Of a DNA stretch of 64,000 bases, positions 17,991-27,281 are shown piece after piece. The notes below the pieces were generated by a model. The model made no database searches. It was not told the DNA's origin and saw only the letters and a list, made by a program, of their open reading frames with translations. Both the position numbers and the translations under genes were made by a program. Every line of letters begins with the position of its first letter. Within the stretch, counting starts at the first letter, position 1. Source of the stretch: Sphingomonas sp. (GTDB lineage Bacteria; Pseudomonadota; Alphaproteobacteria; Sphingomonadales; Sphingomonadaceae); NCBI RefSeq assembly GCF_017745215.1, contig NZ_JAGHZV010000002.1, forward strand, positions 186,001 through 250,000. Reading direction: 5' to 3'.

Positions 17991-19235
17991 ATGGGGTATG
18001 TGTCTCCGATGTTGCCAGCCCGTCCCGAGGACCATGGATTCGACGCTGCCCGCCTCGCGCGGATCGATGCCTATCTGAAGGCGCGCTACCTCGACACCGG
18101 CCGGCTGCCGCACACCCAGCTGCTCGTCGCGCATGAGGGCGAGGTCGTCCATTTCTCGCACCAGGGCCTGGCGCGCGCCGATTCGGACATGAAGGTCGAC
18201 GAGACGACGCTGTTCCGCATCGCCTCGATGACCAAGCCGGTCACCAGCCTGGCGTTCATGATGCTCGTCGAGGAATGCAAGGTCGGGCTCGATACCCCGG
18301 TCGAGCAGGTGCTCCCCGAGTTCAAGGACGTCGGCGTGTTCAACGGCGGCGGCGCGGGGGTGCCCTTCCTCACCAAGGCTCCGGCCGAGCCGATGCGGAT
18401 GATCGACCTGCTGCGCCACACCTCGGGGCTGACCTACAGCTTCCAGCAGCGCAGCAACATCGATGCCGCCCATCGCGAGGGCAAGCTCGAGAACTGGTAC
18501 GACAATCTCACGCTCGACGAGTTCGTCGCTGCGGTGGGCAAGCTGCCGCTCGAATTCTCGCCCGGCACCGCCTGGAACTATTCGGTCTCCACCGACATCC
18601 TCGGCGCGGTGGTCCAGCGCGTCTCGGGCCAGGGGCTTGGCGACTTCTTCCGCGAGCGCATCTTCGCGCCGCTCGGCATGGACGACACCTTCTTCGTGGT
18701 CCCTGAGGACAAGGTCCATCGCCTCGCCGACTGCTGGACGCTGGTGCCGGGCAAGGGCCGCGTGATGTTCGATCGCGCCGAGGAGTCGCTGTGGCGGCTG
18801 CCCCCGCGCAACATATCGGGCGGCGGCGGGCTGGTCTCGACTGCGCTCGACTATCACCGCTTCTGCACGATGCTGCTGAACAAGGGCAGCCTGGGCGGCG
18901 TCCGCCTCGTCTCGCGCAAGACGATCGACCTCATGACCGCCAACCATCTGCCCGGCGGCGGCGATCTCGCCTCGATGTCGACCTCGCTGTTCAGCGAGAC
19001 GACCAACGCCGGCGTCGGCTTCGGGCTGGGTTTCGCCGTGACCACCGATTCGGCGAAGACGATGATCCCCGGCTCGGTCGGCGAATTCTACTGGGGCGGC
19101 ATGTTCTCGACCGCCTTCTTCGTCGATCCGGTCGAGCGGATCACCATGGTGTTCATGACCCAGGTGAGCCCCTCGACCGCCTTCACGATCCGGCGCGAAT
19201 TGAAGACGCTGATCTATTCGGCCCTATCCACTTAG
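17991..19235 (+). CDS. Serine hydrolase of the class C beta-lactamase family
   Basis: The 414-residue protein has the catalytic S-x-x-K motif SMTK at residues 79-82 and a tyrosine motif (WNYSVSTD) near 195. It is a penicillin-binding-fold esterase or amidase. No signal peptide is evident, so it is more likely a cytosolic esterase than a resistance enzyme. The start is either ATG 17991 or ATG 18009, and neither has a convincing ribosome site. Similar proteins are often encoded beside acyl-CoA catabolic genes, which fits this context. Substrate unknown. Confidence 0.85.
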   Translation: MGYVSPMLPARPEDHGFDAARLARIDAYLKARYLDTGRLPHTQLLVAHEGEVVHFSHQGLARADSDMKVDETTLFRIASMTKPVTSLAFMMLVEECKVGLDTPVEQVLPEFKDVGVFNGGGAGVPFLTKAPAEPMRMIDLLRHTSGLTYSFQQRSNIDAAHREGKLENWYDNLTLDEFVAAVGKLPLEFSPGTAWNYSVSTDILGAVVQRVSGQGLGDFFRERIFAPLGMDDTFFVVPEDKVHRLADCWTLVPGKGRVMFDRAEESLWRLPPRNISGGGGLVSTALDYHRFCTMLLNKGSLGGVRLVSRKTIDLMTANHLPGGGDLASMSTSLFSETTNAGVGFGLGFAVTTDSAKTMIPGSVGEFYWGGMFSTAFFVDPVERITMVFMTQVSPSTAFTIRRELKTLIYSALST

Positions 19236-19236
19236 C

Positions 19237-19319
19237 CGTCACCCCGGCGAAAGCCGGGGCCCGGGAGTCGCGGGCGATGTCCTGCGTGGCCCTGGGTCCC
19301 GGCTTTCGCCGGAATGACG
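19237..19319. repeat. Intergenic inverted repeat R1, copy 5
   Basis: The arms are slightly diverged (CGTCACCCCGG... and ...GCCGGAATGACG). The element begins one base after the stop codon of the serine hydrolase and precedes the FadB-like gene. Confidence 0.88.
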
Positions 19320-19346
19320 GATGAATTCGAGACCAGGAGAGACCCA

Positions 19347-21374
19347 ATGACGTCCCCCATCACCACCGAACGCCATGGCGACGTGCTCGTCATCCTCTCG
19401 GACAATCCGCCGGTGAACGCGCTCGGCGCGGCGGTGCGCCAGGGGCTCCAGGCCGGCATCCAGGAAGCCGCGGGCGACGACAGCGTCAAGGCCGTGGTGA
19501 TCGCCTGCAAGGGCCGGACCTTCTTCGCCGGCGCCGACATCACCGAGTTCGGCAAGCCGATGATCGATCCGCCGCTGCCGATGCTCGTCGACCAGATCGA
19601 GGCGCTCGACAAGCCGGTCGTCGCCGCGATCCACGGCACCGCGCTGGGCGGCGGCTGCGAAGTCGCGCTCGCCTCGCACTATCGCATCGCCGTGTCCTCG
19701 GCGAAGATCGGCCTGCCCGAAGTCAAGCTCGGCATCCTCCCCGGCGCGGGCGGCACCCAGCGGCTGCCGCGCGTCGCCGGCATCGCGCTCGCGCTCGAGA
19801 TGACCACCAAGGGCGATCCGATCTCGGCCGCGCAGGCCAAGCAAGCGGGCCTGGTCGATCGCATCGCCGAGGGCGAGCTGCTCGCCGATGCGATCGCCTT
19901 CGCGCAGGAAGTCGCCGACAAGCGCCCGCTGCCGCGCGCGAGCCAGGGCAATGTCGCCGCCACGCCCGAGGACTTCGAAGCCTTCCGCAAGGCCAACGCC
20001 AAGCGCTTCCGCGGCTATGAGGCCCCCGCGGCGATCATCGACCTGCTCGAGAAGACCGCGACGCTGCCCTATGCCGACGGCGTGATCCTCGAGCGCCAGG
20101 GCTTCATGAAGCTCGTCATGGGCGTCCAGTCGGCGGCGCAGCGCCACATCTTCTTCGCCGAGCGCAAGGCTTCGAAGATCGACGGCATCGCCGACGACAT
20201 CGCGCTGCGCCCGATCGCCAGGGTCGGGGTGATCGGCGCGGGCACGATGGGCGGCGGCATCTCGATGAACTTCCTGTCGGCGGGCATCCCCGTCACCATC
20301 GTCGAGATGGCGCAGGAAGCGCTCGACCGCGGCACCGGCATCATCCGCAAGAACTATGAAGCGACCGCCGCCAAGGGCCGCCTCACCGGCGAGCAGGTCG
20401 AGAAGGCGATCGGCCTGCTTTCGCCCACGCTCGACTTCTCGGCGCTCGCCGACTGCGACCTGATCATCGAGGCGGTCTATGAGAACATGGACGTGAAGAA
20501 GGAGATCTTCACCAGGCTCGACGGGCTGGCCAAGCCGGGCGCGATCCTCGCGTCGAACACCAGCTACCTCAACGTCGACGAGATCGCCGCGACCACCTCG
20601 CGGCCGCAGGACGTGCTCGGCATGCACTTCTTCTCGCCGGCGAACGTGATGAAGCTGCTCGAGGTCGTCCGCGGCGCCAAGACCGCGCCGGACGTGCTCG
20701 CAACGGTCATGGACCTGTCGAAGAAGATCAAGAAGGTCGCCGTGGTCGCGGGCGTGTGCCACGGCTTCATCGGCAACCGCATGCTTGAGCCGCGCCAGGT
20801 CGAGGCGATGAAGCTGCTGATGGAAGGCGCGACCCCGGCGCAGGTCGACAAGGTCCATGTCGACTTCGGCATGCCGATGGGGCCGTTCCAGATGTCGGAC
20901 CTCGCCGGCGTCGACATCGGCTGGCACCGCGATCCGACGCGCATCGAGAACATCCGCGACGCGCTCGCCGCCGAAGGCCGCTGGGGCCAGAAGACCGGCA
21001 AGGGCTGGTATGATTACGACGAGAAGCGCAACCCGACGCCCTCCGCGCGCGTGGCCGAGATCATCGACGAGTTCCGCAAGAAGAGCGGCGCCACCCAGCA
21101 CGAGGTGACCGAGGAGGAGATCGTCGAGCGGACGCTCTACACGATGGTCAACGAAGGCGCGCTGATCCTCGCCGAGGGCATGGCGCAGCGCGCGTCGGAC
21201 ATCGATGTGGTGTGGATCTACGGCTACGGCTGGCCGCCGTACCGCGGCGGTCCGATGTTCTGGGCCGATACGGTGGGCTTGAAGAAGATCGTCGCGGGGC
21301 TGGAGAAGCACGGCTTCAAGGTCGCCGACCTGCTCCGCGAAAAGGCCGAGAAGGGCGAGCGGTTCACGTCGTAA
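19347..21374 (+). CDS. Bifunctional enoyl-CoA hydratase / 3-hydroxyacyl-CoA dehydrogenase
   Basis: The 675-residue fusion catalyses two successive steps of beta-oxidation. The N-terminal crotonase domain (about 1-190) shows the oxyanion segment [13 protein letters not shown] and the glutamates of [19 protein letters not shown]. The NAD domain starts near residue 293 with [11 protein letters not shown], followed by [18 protein letters not shown] and the C-terminal dimerisation domain. The ATG at 19347 has AGGAGAG 6 nt upstream and is preferred over an in-frame ATG 11 codons earlier that lies inside the R1 repeat. It leads a plus-strand group with two acyl-CoA dehydrogenases and TesB. Confidence 0.95.
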   Translation: MTSPITTERHGDVLVILSDNPPVNALGAAVRQGLQAGIQEAAGDDSVKAVVIACKGRTFFAGADITEFGKPMIDPPLPMLVDQIEALDKPVVAAIHGTALGGGCEVALASHYRIAVSSAKIGLPEVKLGILPGAGGTQRLPRVAGIALALEMTTKGDPISAAQAKQAGLVDRIAEGELLADAIAFAQEVADKRPLPRASQGNVAATPEDFEAFRKANAKRFRGYEAPAAIIDLLEKTATLPYADGVILERQGFMKLVMGVQSAAQRHIFFAERKASKIDGIADDIALRPIARVGVIGAGTMGGGISMNFLSAGIPVTIVEMAQEALDRGTGIIRKNYEATAAKGRLTGEQVEKAIGLLSPTLDFSALADCDLIIEAVYENMDVKKEIFTRLDGLAKPGAILASNTSYLNVDEIAATTSRPQDVLGMHFFSPANVMKLLEVVRGAKTAPDVLATVMDLSKKIKKVAVVAGVCHGFIGNRMLEPRQVEAMKLLMEGATPAQVDKVHVDFGMPMGPFQMSDLAGVDIGWHRDPTRIENIRDALAAEGRWGQKTGKGWYDYDEKRNPTPSARVAEIIDEFRKKSGATQHEVTEEEIVERTLYTMVNEGALILAEGMAQRASDIDVVWIYGYGWPPYRGGPMFWADTVGLKKIVAGLEKHGFKVADLLREKAEKGERFTS

Positions 21375-21412
21375 CCGCAAGCGAAAAATGGCTGATCGCG
21401 CCTCCCTTCACT

Positions 21413-21495
21413 CGTCATCCCGGCGGAAGCCGGGACCCAGGAGTCACAAGCGGTGTCCCCTACAACTCTGGGTCCCGGCTTTCGCCGGGATGACG
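21413..21495. repeat. Intergenic inverted repeat R1, copy 6
   Basis: This complete copy lies between two co-directional beta-oxidation genes. Its last bases (GACGGAGG) merge with the ribosome site of the acyl-CoA dehydrogenase at 21507, so the hairpin could influence that start. Confidence 0.9.
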
Positions 21496-21506
21496 GAGGT
21501 TGATCA

Positions 21507-22661
21507 ATGACCGAAGACCTCGACCAATTCCGCGCCGAAGCCCGCGCCTGGCTGGAAGCCAACTGCCCGCCCGCGATGCGCGAGCCGATGCGCAGCGAGA
21601 AGGACGCCTGCTGGGGCGGGCGCAACTTCGTCTTCGCCTCGTCCGAGCAGCGGCAATGGATGGAGCGGATGGGCACACGCGGCTGGACCGTGCCCGACTG
21701 GCCGAAGGAATACGGCGGCGGCGGGCTCAGCCCGGCCGAGACCAAGATCCTCCGCGAGGAATTGAAGCGCATCAACGCGCGCAACCCGCTCAACAGCTTC
21801 GGCATCTCGATGCTCGGGCCTGCGCTGCTCAAATACGGCTCCGAGGAACAGAAGCTCGAGCATCTCCCGAAGATCGCGCGCGGCGAGATCCGCTGGTGCC
21901 AGGGCTATAGCGAGCCCAACGCCGGCTCGGACCTCGCAGGACTCCAGACCTCGGCCGAGGACATGGGCGACCATTTCCTCGTCAACGGCCAGAAGGTCTG
22001 GACCAGCTATGCCGACGAGGCCGACTGGATCTTCTGCCTCGTCCGCACCGACAAGACCACCAAGCAGGCAGGTATCAGCTTCCTCCTGTTCGACATGGCG
22101 AGCGAAGGCGTCTCGACCAGGCCGATCCTGCTGATCAGCGGCTATTCGCCCTTCTGCGAGACCTTCTTCGACAATGTGAAGGTGCCCAAGGGCAACCTCG
22201 TCCACCAGCTCAACAAGGGCTGGGACGTCGCGAAATACCTCCTCGGGCACGAGCGCGAGATGATCTCGGGCTTCGGTTTGGCGGCGGGGGCCGATCCGCT
22301 GGTCGAGGCGGCGCGCGCTGGGGTCGACCCGGTGCTCCGCGCGCAGATCGCGCTGTTCCAGGTGCGCACGCGAGCGTTCGCGGCGTGCTCGGAGAAGTTC
22401 ATCGACGAGCTCAAGGCCGGCAAGGCGCACCCGGCCCAGCCCTCGATGATGAAATATTACGGCACCGAGCTCAACAAGACCCGCCACGAGCTGCTGATGG
22501 CCGCGGGCGGATCGGACCTGCTCGAATGGGAGTCCGACCGCTCGAGCCACGGCGCCGCCCCGCGCGCCTGGCTGCGGACCAAGGCCAATTCGATCGAGGG
22601 CGGCACGAGCGAAGTGCAGCTCAACATCATCGCCAAGCGGATCCTGGATCTGCCCTCCTGA
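21507..22661 (+). CDS. Acyl-CoA dehydrogenase, catalytic-type subunit
   Basis: The 384-residue flavoenzyme has the FAD-binding stretch WCQGYSEPNAGSDLAGLQT near residue 132 and a C-terminal SIEGGTSEVQLN. There the Glu sits where medium-chain dehydrogenases carry the catalytic base (x-EGT-x). GGAGG lies 7-11 nt upstream of the ATG. The gene is followed after 17 bp by a second dehydrogenase that lacks this Glu, so the two may form one heteromeric enzyme as seen for steroid side-chain dehydrogenases. Electrons would go to ETF, which is not encoded here. Confidence 0.93.
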   Translation: MTEDLDQFRAEARAWLEANCPPAMREPMRSEKDACWGGRNFVFASSEQRQWMERMGTRGWTVPDWPKEYGGGGLSPAETKILREELKRINARNPLNSFGISMLGPALLKYGSEEQKLEHLPKIARGEIRWCQGYSEPNAGSDLAGLQTSAEDMGDHFLVNGQKVWTSYADEADWIFCLVRTDKTTKQAGISFLLFDMASEGVSTRPILLISGYSPFCETFFDNVKVPKGNLVHQLNKGWDVAKYLLGHEREMISGFGLAAGADPLVEAARAGVDPVLRAQIALFQVRTRAFAACSEKFIDELKAGKAHPAQPSMMKYYGTELNKTRHELLMAAGGSDLLEWESDRSSHGAAPRAWLRTKANSIEGGTSEVQLNIIAKRILDLPS

Positions 22662-22678
22662 CGAAGCGAGAAGCGGCC

Positions 22679-23788
22679 ATGCCCCTCTACCTCACCGAAG
22701 ACCAATCGCTCCTCCGCGACACCGCGCGCGAGTTCGTCGCCGAGAACGCGCCCGTCGCCCACCTCCGCCACTTGCGCGACGCGAACGACGCGACCGGCTT
22801 CTCGCGCGACCTCTGGCGCGAGTTCGCAGCGATGGGCTTCACCGGCATCCTCATCCCCGAGGCCGAGGGCGGCCTCGGGCTCGGCCATGTCGAGGCGGGC
22901 GTCGTCCTCGAGGAGATCGGGCGCAACCTCTCCCCCTCGCCCTTCCTCGCCACTGCCGTCGCCGCCGTCGCCGCGCTCGACCGCAGCGCCGCGCGCGAGC
23001 GCTGGTACCCGGGCATCCTCGCCGGCGAGAGCGTCGCCGCGATCGCGCTCGACGAGGGCCGCAAGTTCACCGCCGCGCCCGAGACCACCGTCGCCACGCG
23101 CTCGGGCAACGGCTTCACCCTCTCGGGCGCCAAGCAGTTCGTCCACCACGCGCATGTCGCCGACCTGCTGCTGGTCTCCGCGAGGACTGCGGGCGGCGCC
23201 ACGATCTTCGCGGTCGACCCCAAGGCCAATGGCGTCGACGTCACCCCCGAGCGCCTCGCCGATTCGAGCATTGCCTCGCGCATCGCCTTCGCCAACGTCC
23301 AACTCGACGCCGATGCCGTGATCGGCGAAGTCGACCACGGCGGCGCGGTCCTCGCCCGCATCCTCGCCGCGGGGCGCACCGGCGCATCGGCCGAGCTGCT
23401 CGGGGTCGGCTCGGGCGCGATGAGCATGACGGTCAGCTATCTCAAGGAACGCAAGCAGTTCGGTGTCGCGATCGGCTCGTTCCAGGCGCTCCAGCACCGC
23501 GCCGCGCACCTCTATTCGGAGATGGAGATCGCCCGCGCCGCCACGCTCAAGGCGCAGCAGCTGCTCGACGCCGGCGAGGACGCCGAGGAAGCCGTCGCGG
23601 TCGCCAAGGCGATGACCGGGCTCGCCACCACGCTCGCGGTGCAGGAAGGCATCCAGATGCACGGCGGTATCGGCATGACCGACGAATATGATATCGGTTT
23701 CTATATGAAACGCGCCCGAGTCCTCGCCGAACTGTTTGGCGACAGCAATTTCCTCGCCGACAGCCTGGCGAGGTCGGCGGGATACTGA
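22679..23788 (+). CDS. Acyl-CoA dehydrogenase-family subunit, catalytic Glu not seen
   Basis: The ATG at 22679 gives 369 residues. The fold is clear: the N-terminal helical domain, GRNLSPSPFL, the KERKQFGVAIGSFQALQH helix and the C-terminal MHGGIGMTDEYDIG. However, the segment that usually reads YEGT-x-E reads LFGDSNFLADSLAR, so no catalytic glutamate is present at that site. Known homologues of this type act as the partner in alpha2-beta2 dehydrogenases, which is the likely role with the gene just upstream. The stop overlaps the tesB start by 1 nt (TGATG). Confidence 0.88.
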   Translation: MPLYLTEDQSLLRDTAREFVAENAPVAHLRHLRDANDATGFSRDLWREFAAMGFTGILIPEAEGGLGLGHVEAGVVLEEIGRNLSPSPFLATAVAAVAALDRSAARERWYPGILAGESVAAIALDEGRKFTAAPETTVATRSGNGFTLSGAKQFVHHAHVADLLLVSARTAGGATIFAVDPKANGVDVTPERLADSSIASRIAFANVQLDADAVIGEVDHGGAVLARILAAGRTGASAELLGVGSGAMSMTVSYLKERKQFGVAIGSFQALQHRAAHLYSEMEIARAATLKAQQLLDAGEDAEEAVAVAKAMTGLATTLAVQEGIQMHGGIGMTDEYDIGFYMKRARVLAELFGDSNFLADSLARSAGY

Positions 23789-24693
23789 TGGCTGCCGACA
23801 ATCCGCCCGAGCGCGCCGAGACGCCCGAGGGGCTGGTCGCCCAGCTCATCGCCCTGCTCACGGTCGAGGAGCTCGACACCGACCTCTACCGCGGCCCGCG
23901 CCAGCCCGGCGGAGTGGGGCGCGTGTTCGGCGGGCAGGTGATCGCCCAGGCGCTCCAGGCGGCGCAGCGCTCGGTGGAGGACGGCAAGGCGGCGCATTCG
24001 CTCCATGCCTATTTCATGCGGCCGGGCGACGAGGATCATCCGATCATCTACCGCGTCGTCCGCGACTTCGAGGGGCGGAGCTTCGCCACGCGCCGCATCA
24101 TCGCGATGCAGAAGGGCCAGCCGATCCTCAACATGGCCGCTTCGTTCCAGCGCGAGGCCGAGGGGCTGCACCACCAGGCCGACATGCCCGAGGTGCCGCC
24201 GCCCGAGGACCTCCGCTCGGACCGCGACCTGCGCGAGGAGATCCGCGAGCAGGTGCCCGAGAAGCTCCGCCGCTTCTTCCTGCGCGCGCGGCCGATCGAG
24301 ATCCGTCCCTGCGCCCCGCGCAGCTGGTTCGCGCCCGAGAAGCAGGCGCCCGTCCAGCACGGCTGGTTCAAGGTCGCCGCAGCGCTCCCCGACGAGCCGG
24401 CGCTCCACCGCGCGATGCTCGCCTATGCCAGCGACATGATGCTGCTCGGCACCTGCATGCTGCCGCACGGCGTCACCTGGATGACCGGCAATGTCCAGAC
24501 CGCGAGCCTCGACCATGCCGTGTGGCTGCACGAGCCCTTTCGCTTCGACGACTGGCTGCTCTACACCACGGACAGCCCCTGGTCGGGCCATTCGCGCGGC
24601 TTCAACCGCGGCCGCATCTACACGCGCGACGGCCGCCTCGTCGCAAGCACCGCGCAGGAGGGGCTGATCCGCCTGCGCGAGCCGTCCAGCTGA
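23788..24693 (+). CDS. tesB: Acyl-CoA thioesterase II
   Basis: The 301-residue protein has the double-hotdog fold of TesB. The N-terminal half contains VFGGQVIAQALQAAQRSV and HSLHAYFMRPGD, and the C-terminal half contains DHAVWLHEPFRFDDWLLYT and the GRIYTRDGRLVASTAQEG strand with the conserved acidic/Gln residues. It hydrolyses acyl-CoA to free acid, probably acting as a relief valve for the beta-oxidation genes with which it is translationally coupled. It ends one base before an opposing gene. Confidence 0.93.
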   Translation: MAADNPPERAETPEGLVAQLIALLTVEELDTDLYRGPRQPGGVGRVFGGQVIAQALQAAQRSVEDGKAAHSLHAYFMRPGDEDHPIIYRVVRDFEGRSFATRRIIAMQKGQPILNMAASFQREAEGLHHQADMPEVPPPEDLRSDRDLREEIREQVPEKLRRFFLRARPIEIRPCAPRSWFAPEKQAPVQHGWFKVAAALPDEPALHRAMLAYASDMMLLGTCMLPHGVTWMTGNVQTASLDHAVWLHEPFRFDDWLLYTTDSPWSGHSRGFNRGRIYTRDGRLVASTAQEGLIRLREPSS

Positions 24694-24694
24694 G

Positions 24695-25408
24695 TTACTT
24701 GGGCCGCACCACCATGTTGTACGGCACGTAGAGGAACACGTCGGTCAGCCCCGCGCGCGACCATTCCACCGGCCGGTCGAGCCCCCGCACCTCGACGCCA
24801 TAGTCCGGCCCCAGCCGCGCCGCGATCGCCTTGGCGTCGGTGGCGATGATGTCGAGGATCTCGCCGCGGAACTTGTCGGGCCCCACGATCGACAGCGTCA
24901 GATCGTCCTCGTCGCCGCGGACCTCGGCGCGGCCGTCGAGCGGAATCGCCTTGAGAAACTTCCTGATCCGGTCGCGCGCCGCCGCCCCGTCGACGCCGTT
25001 GCCCAGCCGCACCTTGGCGAGGAAGCTGGTCGCATTGGTGTCGGGCCGGTTGTCGTTGCTCATCGGCAGGTTGCGGTAATTGGCGAGCGTCAGCGGCTCG
25101 ACGATCTCGTCGTTCGCGGTCGCCAGGTCGATGCCCGACTTGGCGGCGAGCTCGATCGCGCTCTTCACGGTGTTCAGGATTTCGGCGCGGCGCTTGTCGC
25201 CGTCGCGCGTGTCGCCGACGATGCGGACGTCGACGATCGCGAAATCGGCAGCGCGGCGCAGGCCGACCACCGGCCGGCTCTCGTCGAACCCGTCCATCTG
25301 GCGCCGCGCGCCGGTCACGACGATCTCGGCGTCGTTGAGGTCCTGCGCGAGCGCCGGCACGGGCAGCAGCGACAAGGCGCCGATGATGATGCGATGGAAC
25401 GTCTTCAT
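24695..25408 (-). CDS. Secreted protein with a TonB-box-like N-terminus, function unknown
   Basis: The ATG at 25408 has GGAGAGG upstream and gives 237 residues with a clear signal peptide ending ALAQ. Directly after cleavage comes DAEIVVTGARR, which resembles the TonB box and plug start of sphingomonad TonB receptors, but no beta-barrel follows. The rest contains a block (VVGLRRAADFAIVDVRIVGD, then LTLANYRNLP, then GLDRPVEWSRAGLTDVFLYVPY) that I do not recognise as an enzyme. It could be a periplasmic protein that contacts TonB, or the motif may be coincidental. Confidence 0.7.
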   Translation of the reverse strand: MKTFHRIIIGALSLLPVPALAQDLNDAEIVVTGARRQMDGFDESRPVVGLRRAADFAIVDVRIVGDTRDGDKRRAEILNTVKSAIELAAKSGIDLATANDEIVEPLTLANYRNLPMSNDNRPDTNATSFLAKVRLGNGVDGAAARDRIRKFLKAIPLDGRAEVRGDEDDLTLSIVGPDKFRGEILDIIATDAKAIAARLGPDYGVEVRGLDRPVEWSRAGLTDVFLYVPYNMVVRPK

Positions 25409-25464
25409 GATCCTCTCCCCAGCTGATCGAGGGGGATGATCCGGCACCATCGTGCCCAAGTCAA

Positions 25465-26265
25465 TCAAACCGCGGTCTTGCCGAACTCCTGCCGCGTCAC
25501 CGGATGGCTCGAGGAAAGCCCGCCGTCGACCACCCAGGCCTGGCCGTTGACGTAGCTCGCTTCATCCGAGGCGAGGAAAGCAGCGACCTGCGCGATCTCG
25601 TCGGGCACGCCTGCGCGGCGCAGCGGGTTGAGCCGGCCGATCTTTTCCTCGACGCCCTTCTCGCGCGCATAGTCGAACGCGCGCTGGGTCATGCCGGTCT
25701 CGATCAGCCCGGGACAGATCGCATTGACCCGCACGTTCGAGCCCGAGAGCTGCTGCGCCGCGGTCTGGACGAGGTTGATCACGCCCGCCTTCGATGCCGA
25801 ATAGGCTGCCCCGCCCGCGCCCGAGCGCAGCCCGGCGACGCTCGCGGTGCAGATCACCGCGCCCCTGCCGCGCTCGACCATCCTGGGCGCACCGTGCTTG
25901 ATCGCGAGGAAGGGGCCGATCAGGTTGACGCGGAGCACGTCGGTCCAGAGTTCGACGCTCTGCTCGAAGATGCTGTCGATCCCCCCGGCGATCCCGGCAT
26001 TGGCGAAGAACACGTCGAGCCCGCCGAACGCCGCGCAGGCGCGCGCAACCGCGGCTTCGACATCGGCTTCGCTGCCCGCGTCCATCTGGAGCGCCTGCGC
26101 GGTGCCGCCGGTCATGGCGATCAGCTCGGCGGTCTCGTGCACCGCGTCGGACTTGTCGGCGCAGAGCACCGACCCGCCCTCGCCCGCGAACAGCCGCGCG
26201 CTCGCCCGCCCGATCCCCGAGCCCGCGCCGGTGACGATGATCGACTTGCCCGAAAAGCGCATCAT
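25465..26265 (-). CDS. Short-chain dehydrogenase/reductase (SDR)
   Basis: The 266-residue NAD(P)-dependent oxidoreductase shows the Rossmann motif [11 protein letters not shown] near residue 12, NAG near 90, the catalytic Ser of [11 protein letters not shown] and the YSASK motif. Asp in LCADKSD at the end of strand 2 suggests NAD rather than NADP. It is the last gene of the minus-strand operon ACAD-ADH-phosphotransferase-SDR and overlaps its neighbour by 4 nt. The likely substrate is a hydroxy- or oxo-acyl intermediate. Confidence 0.92.
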   Translation of the reverse strand: MMRFSGKSIIVTGAGSGIGRASARLFAGEGGSVLCADKSDAVHETAELIAMTGGTAQALQMDAGSEADVEAAVARACAAFGGLDVFFANAGIAGGIDSIFEQSVELWTDVLRVNLIGPFLAIKHGAPRMVERGRGAVICTASVAGLRSGAGGAAYSASKAGVINLVQTAAQQLSGSNVRVNAICPGLIETGMTQRAFDYAREKGVEEKIGRLNPLRRAGVPDEIAQVAAFLASDEASYVNGQAWVVDGGLSSSHPVTRQEFGKTAV

Positions 26266-27281
26266 TCCGCTCCCGCTTTCTGTGCAAACCCCCACGCCGC
26301 CGCAACCAGCCCCGGCAACCGCTCGACCGTCTTCGCCGCCTGCGCCGAGGAAGCGTTGCCGTCGATCAACCGCTTCTTGATCCCCTGGACGATCCCCACG
26401 AGCCGGAAGAGGTTGTAGGCGAAATACCAGTCGAGCTGCGGCACGCCGTCGCGGCCGGTGGCGGCGCAATAGCGCTCGACCATCGCCTCGAGCGTCGGGA
26501 TGCCCGTCTGGGGCCCGGCGAGCCCCTTCACGCCCGAGCGGCCCTCGGGCTCGGTCGCCCAGCTCATCAGGAAATAGGAGAAGTCGGCGAGCGGATCGCC
26601 GAGCGTCGACAGCTCCCAGTCGAGCACCGCGAGCACCCTGGGACCCTCGGCCGCGAAGATCATGTTGTCGATCCGGAAGTCGCCATGAACGATCGAGGTG
26701 CGCGTCTGCTCGGGGAGCGTTTGCGGCAGGAACTCGATGAGCCTGTCGACCTCGGGCAAGTCGTCGGTCTGGCTCGCGCGATATTGCTTCGACCAGCGCT
26801 CGACCTGGCGCGCGAAATAATTGCCCGGCTTGCCGTAATCGCCCAGCCCCACCGCCTCGTAATCCACCGCATGCAGCGCCGCGAGCGTGTCGACGATCGC
26901 ATTGTAATGCGCGGTGCGCTCGGCTGGCATCATGCCCGGCAGCGCGCCGTCCCACAGCGTGCGGCCCTCGACCATCTCCATGATGTAGAAGGGCGCGCCG
27001 ATCACCTCCGGATCCTCGCAGAGTCCATAGGGTCGTGCGACCGGGAAGCCGATCGGATGCAGCGCCGCGATCAGCCGATGCTCGCGCTCCACCGCATGCG
27101 CCGAGGGCAGGATCGGCCCGAACGGCTTGCGGCGGAGCACATAGGACCCGCTCGCCGCGTCGATCCGATAGGTTGGGTTGCTCTGCCCGCCGGAGAATTT
27201 CTCGACCGCGGAGAGCCCCGAGAACCCCTCGACATGCGCGTCCATCCAGGCGGCGAGCCGGGCCTCGTCGAGGTCGCTCAT
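26262..27281 (-). CDS. APH-family phosphotransferase (ACAD10/11 N-domain-like)
   Basis: The start at 27281 gives 339 residues. The kinase-like fold is shown by [13 protein letters not shown], the catalytic loop [13 protein letters not shown] and the metal-binding [18 protein letters not shown]. In mammals, ACAD10/11 fuse such a kinase domain to an acyl-CoA dehydrogenase and act on 4-hydroxy fatty acids. Here the kinase and a dehydrogenase (28461-29744) are separate genes in one operon. By analogy it may phosphorylate a hydroxyacyl-CoA; this is inference. It overlaps both neighbours by 4 nt. Confidence 0.9.
   Translation of the reverse strand: MSDLDEARLAAWMDAHVEGFSGLSAVEKFSGGQSNPTYRIDAASGSYVLRRKPFGPILPSAHAVEREHRLIAALHPIGFPVARPYGLCEDPEVIGAPFYIMEMVEGRTLWDGALPGMMPAERTAHYNAIVDTLAALHAVDYEAVGLGDYGKPGNYFARQVERWSKQYRASQTDDLPEVDRLIEFLPQTLPEQTRTSIVHGDFRIDNMIFAAEGPRVLAVLDWELSTLGDPLADFSYFLMSWATEPEGRSGVKGLAGPQTGIPTLEAMVERYCAATGRDGVPQLDWYFAYNLFRLVGIVQGIKKRLIDGNASSAQAAKTVERLPGLVAAAWGFAQKAGAE

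Noticed and set aside
17991..19235. Considered as a beta-lactam resistance gene
   Set aside because: Although it has the S-x-x-K fold, no export signal is seen and the context is acyl-CoA catabolism; it is more likely an esterase.
19239..21380. 713-codon frame opposite the FadB-like gene
   Set aside because: Antisense shadow with low-complexity Asp/Arg/His composition; the sense strand is a complete bifunctional enzyme.
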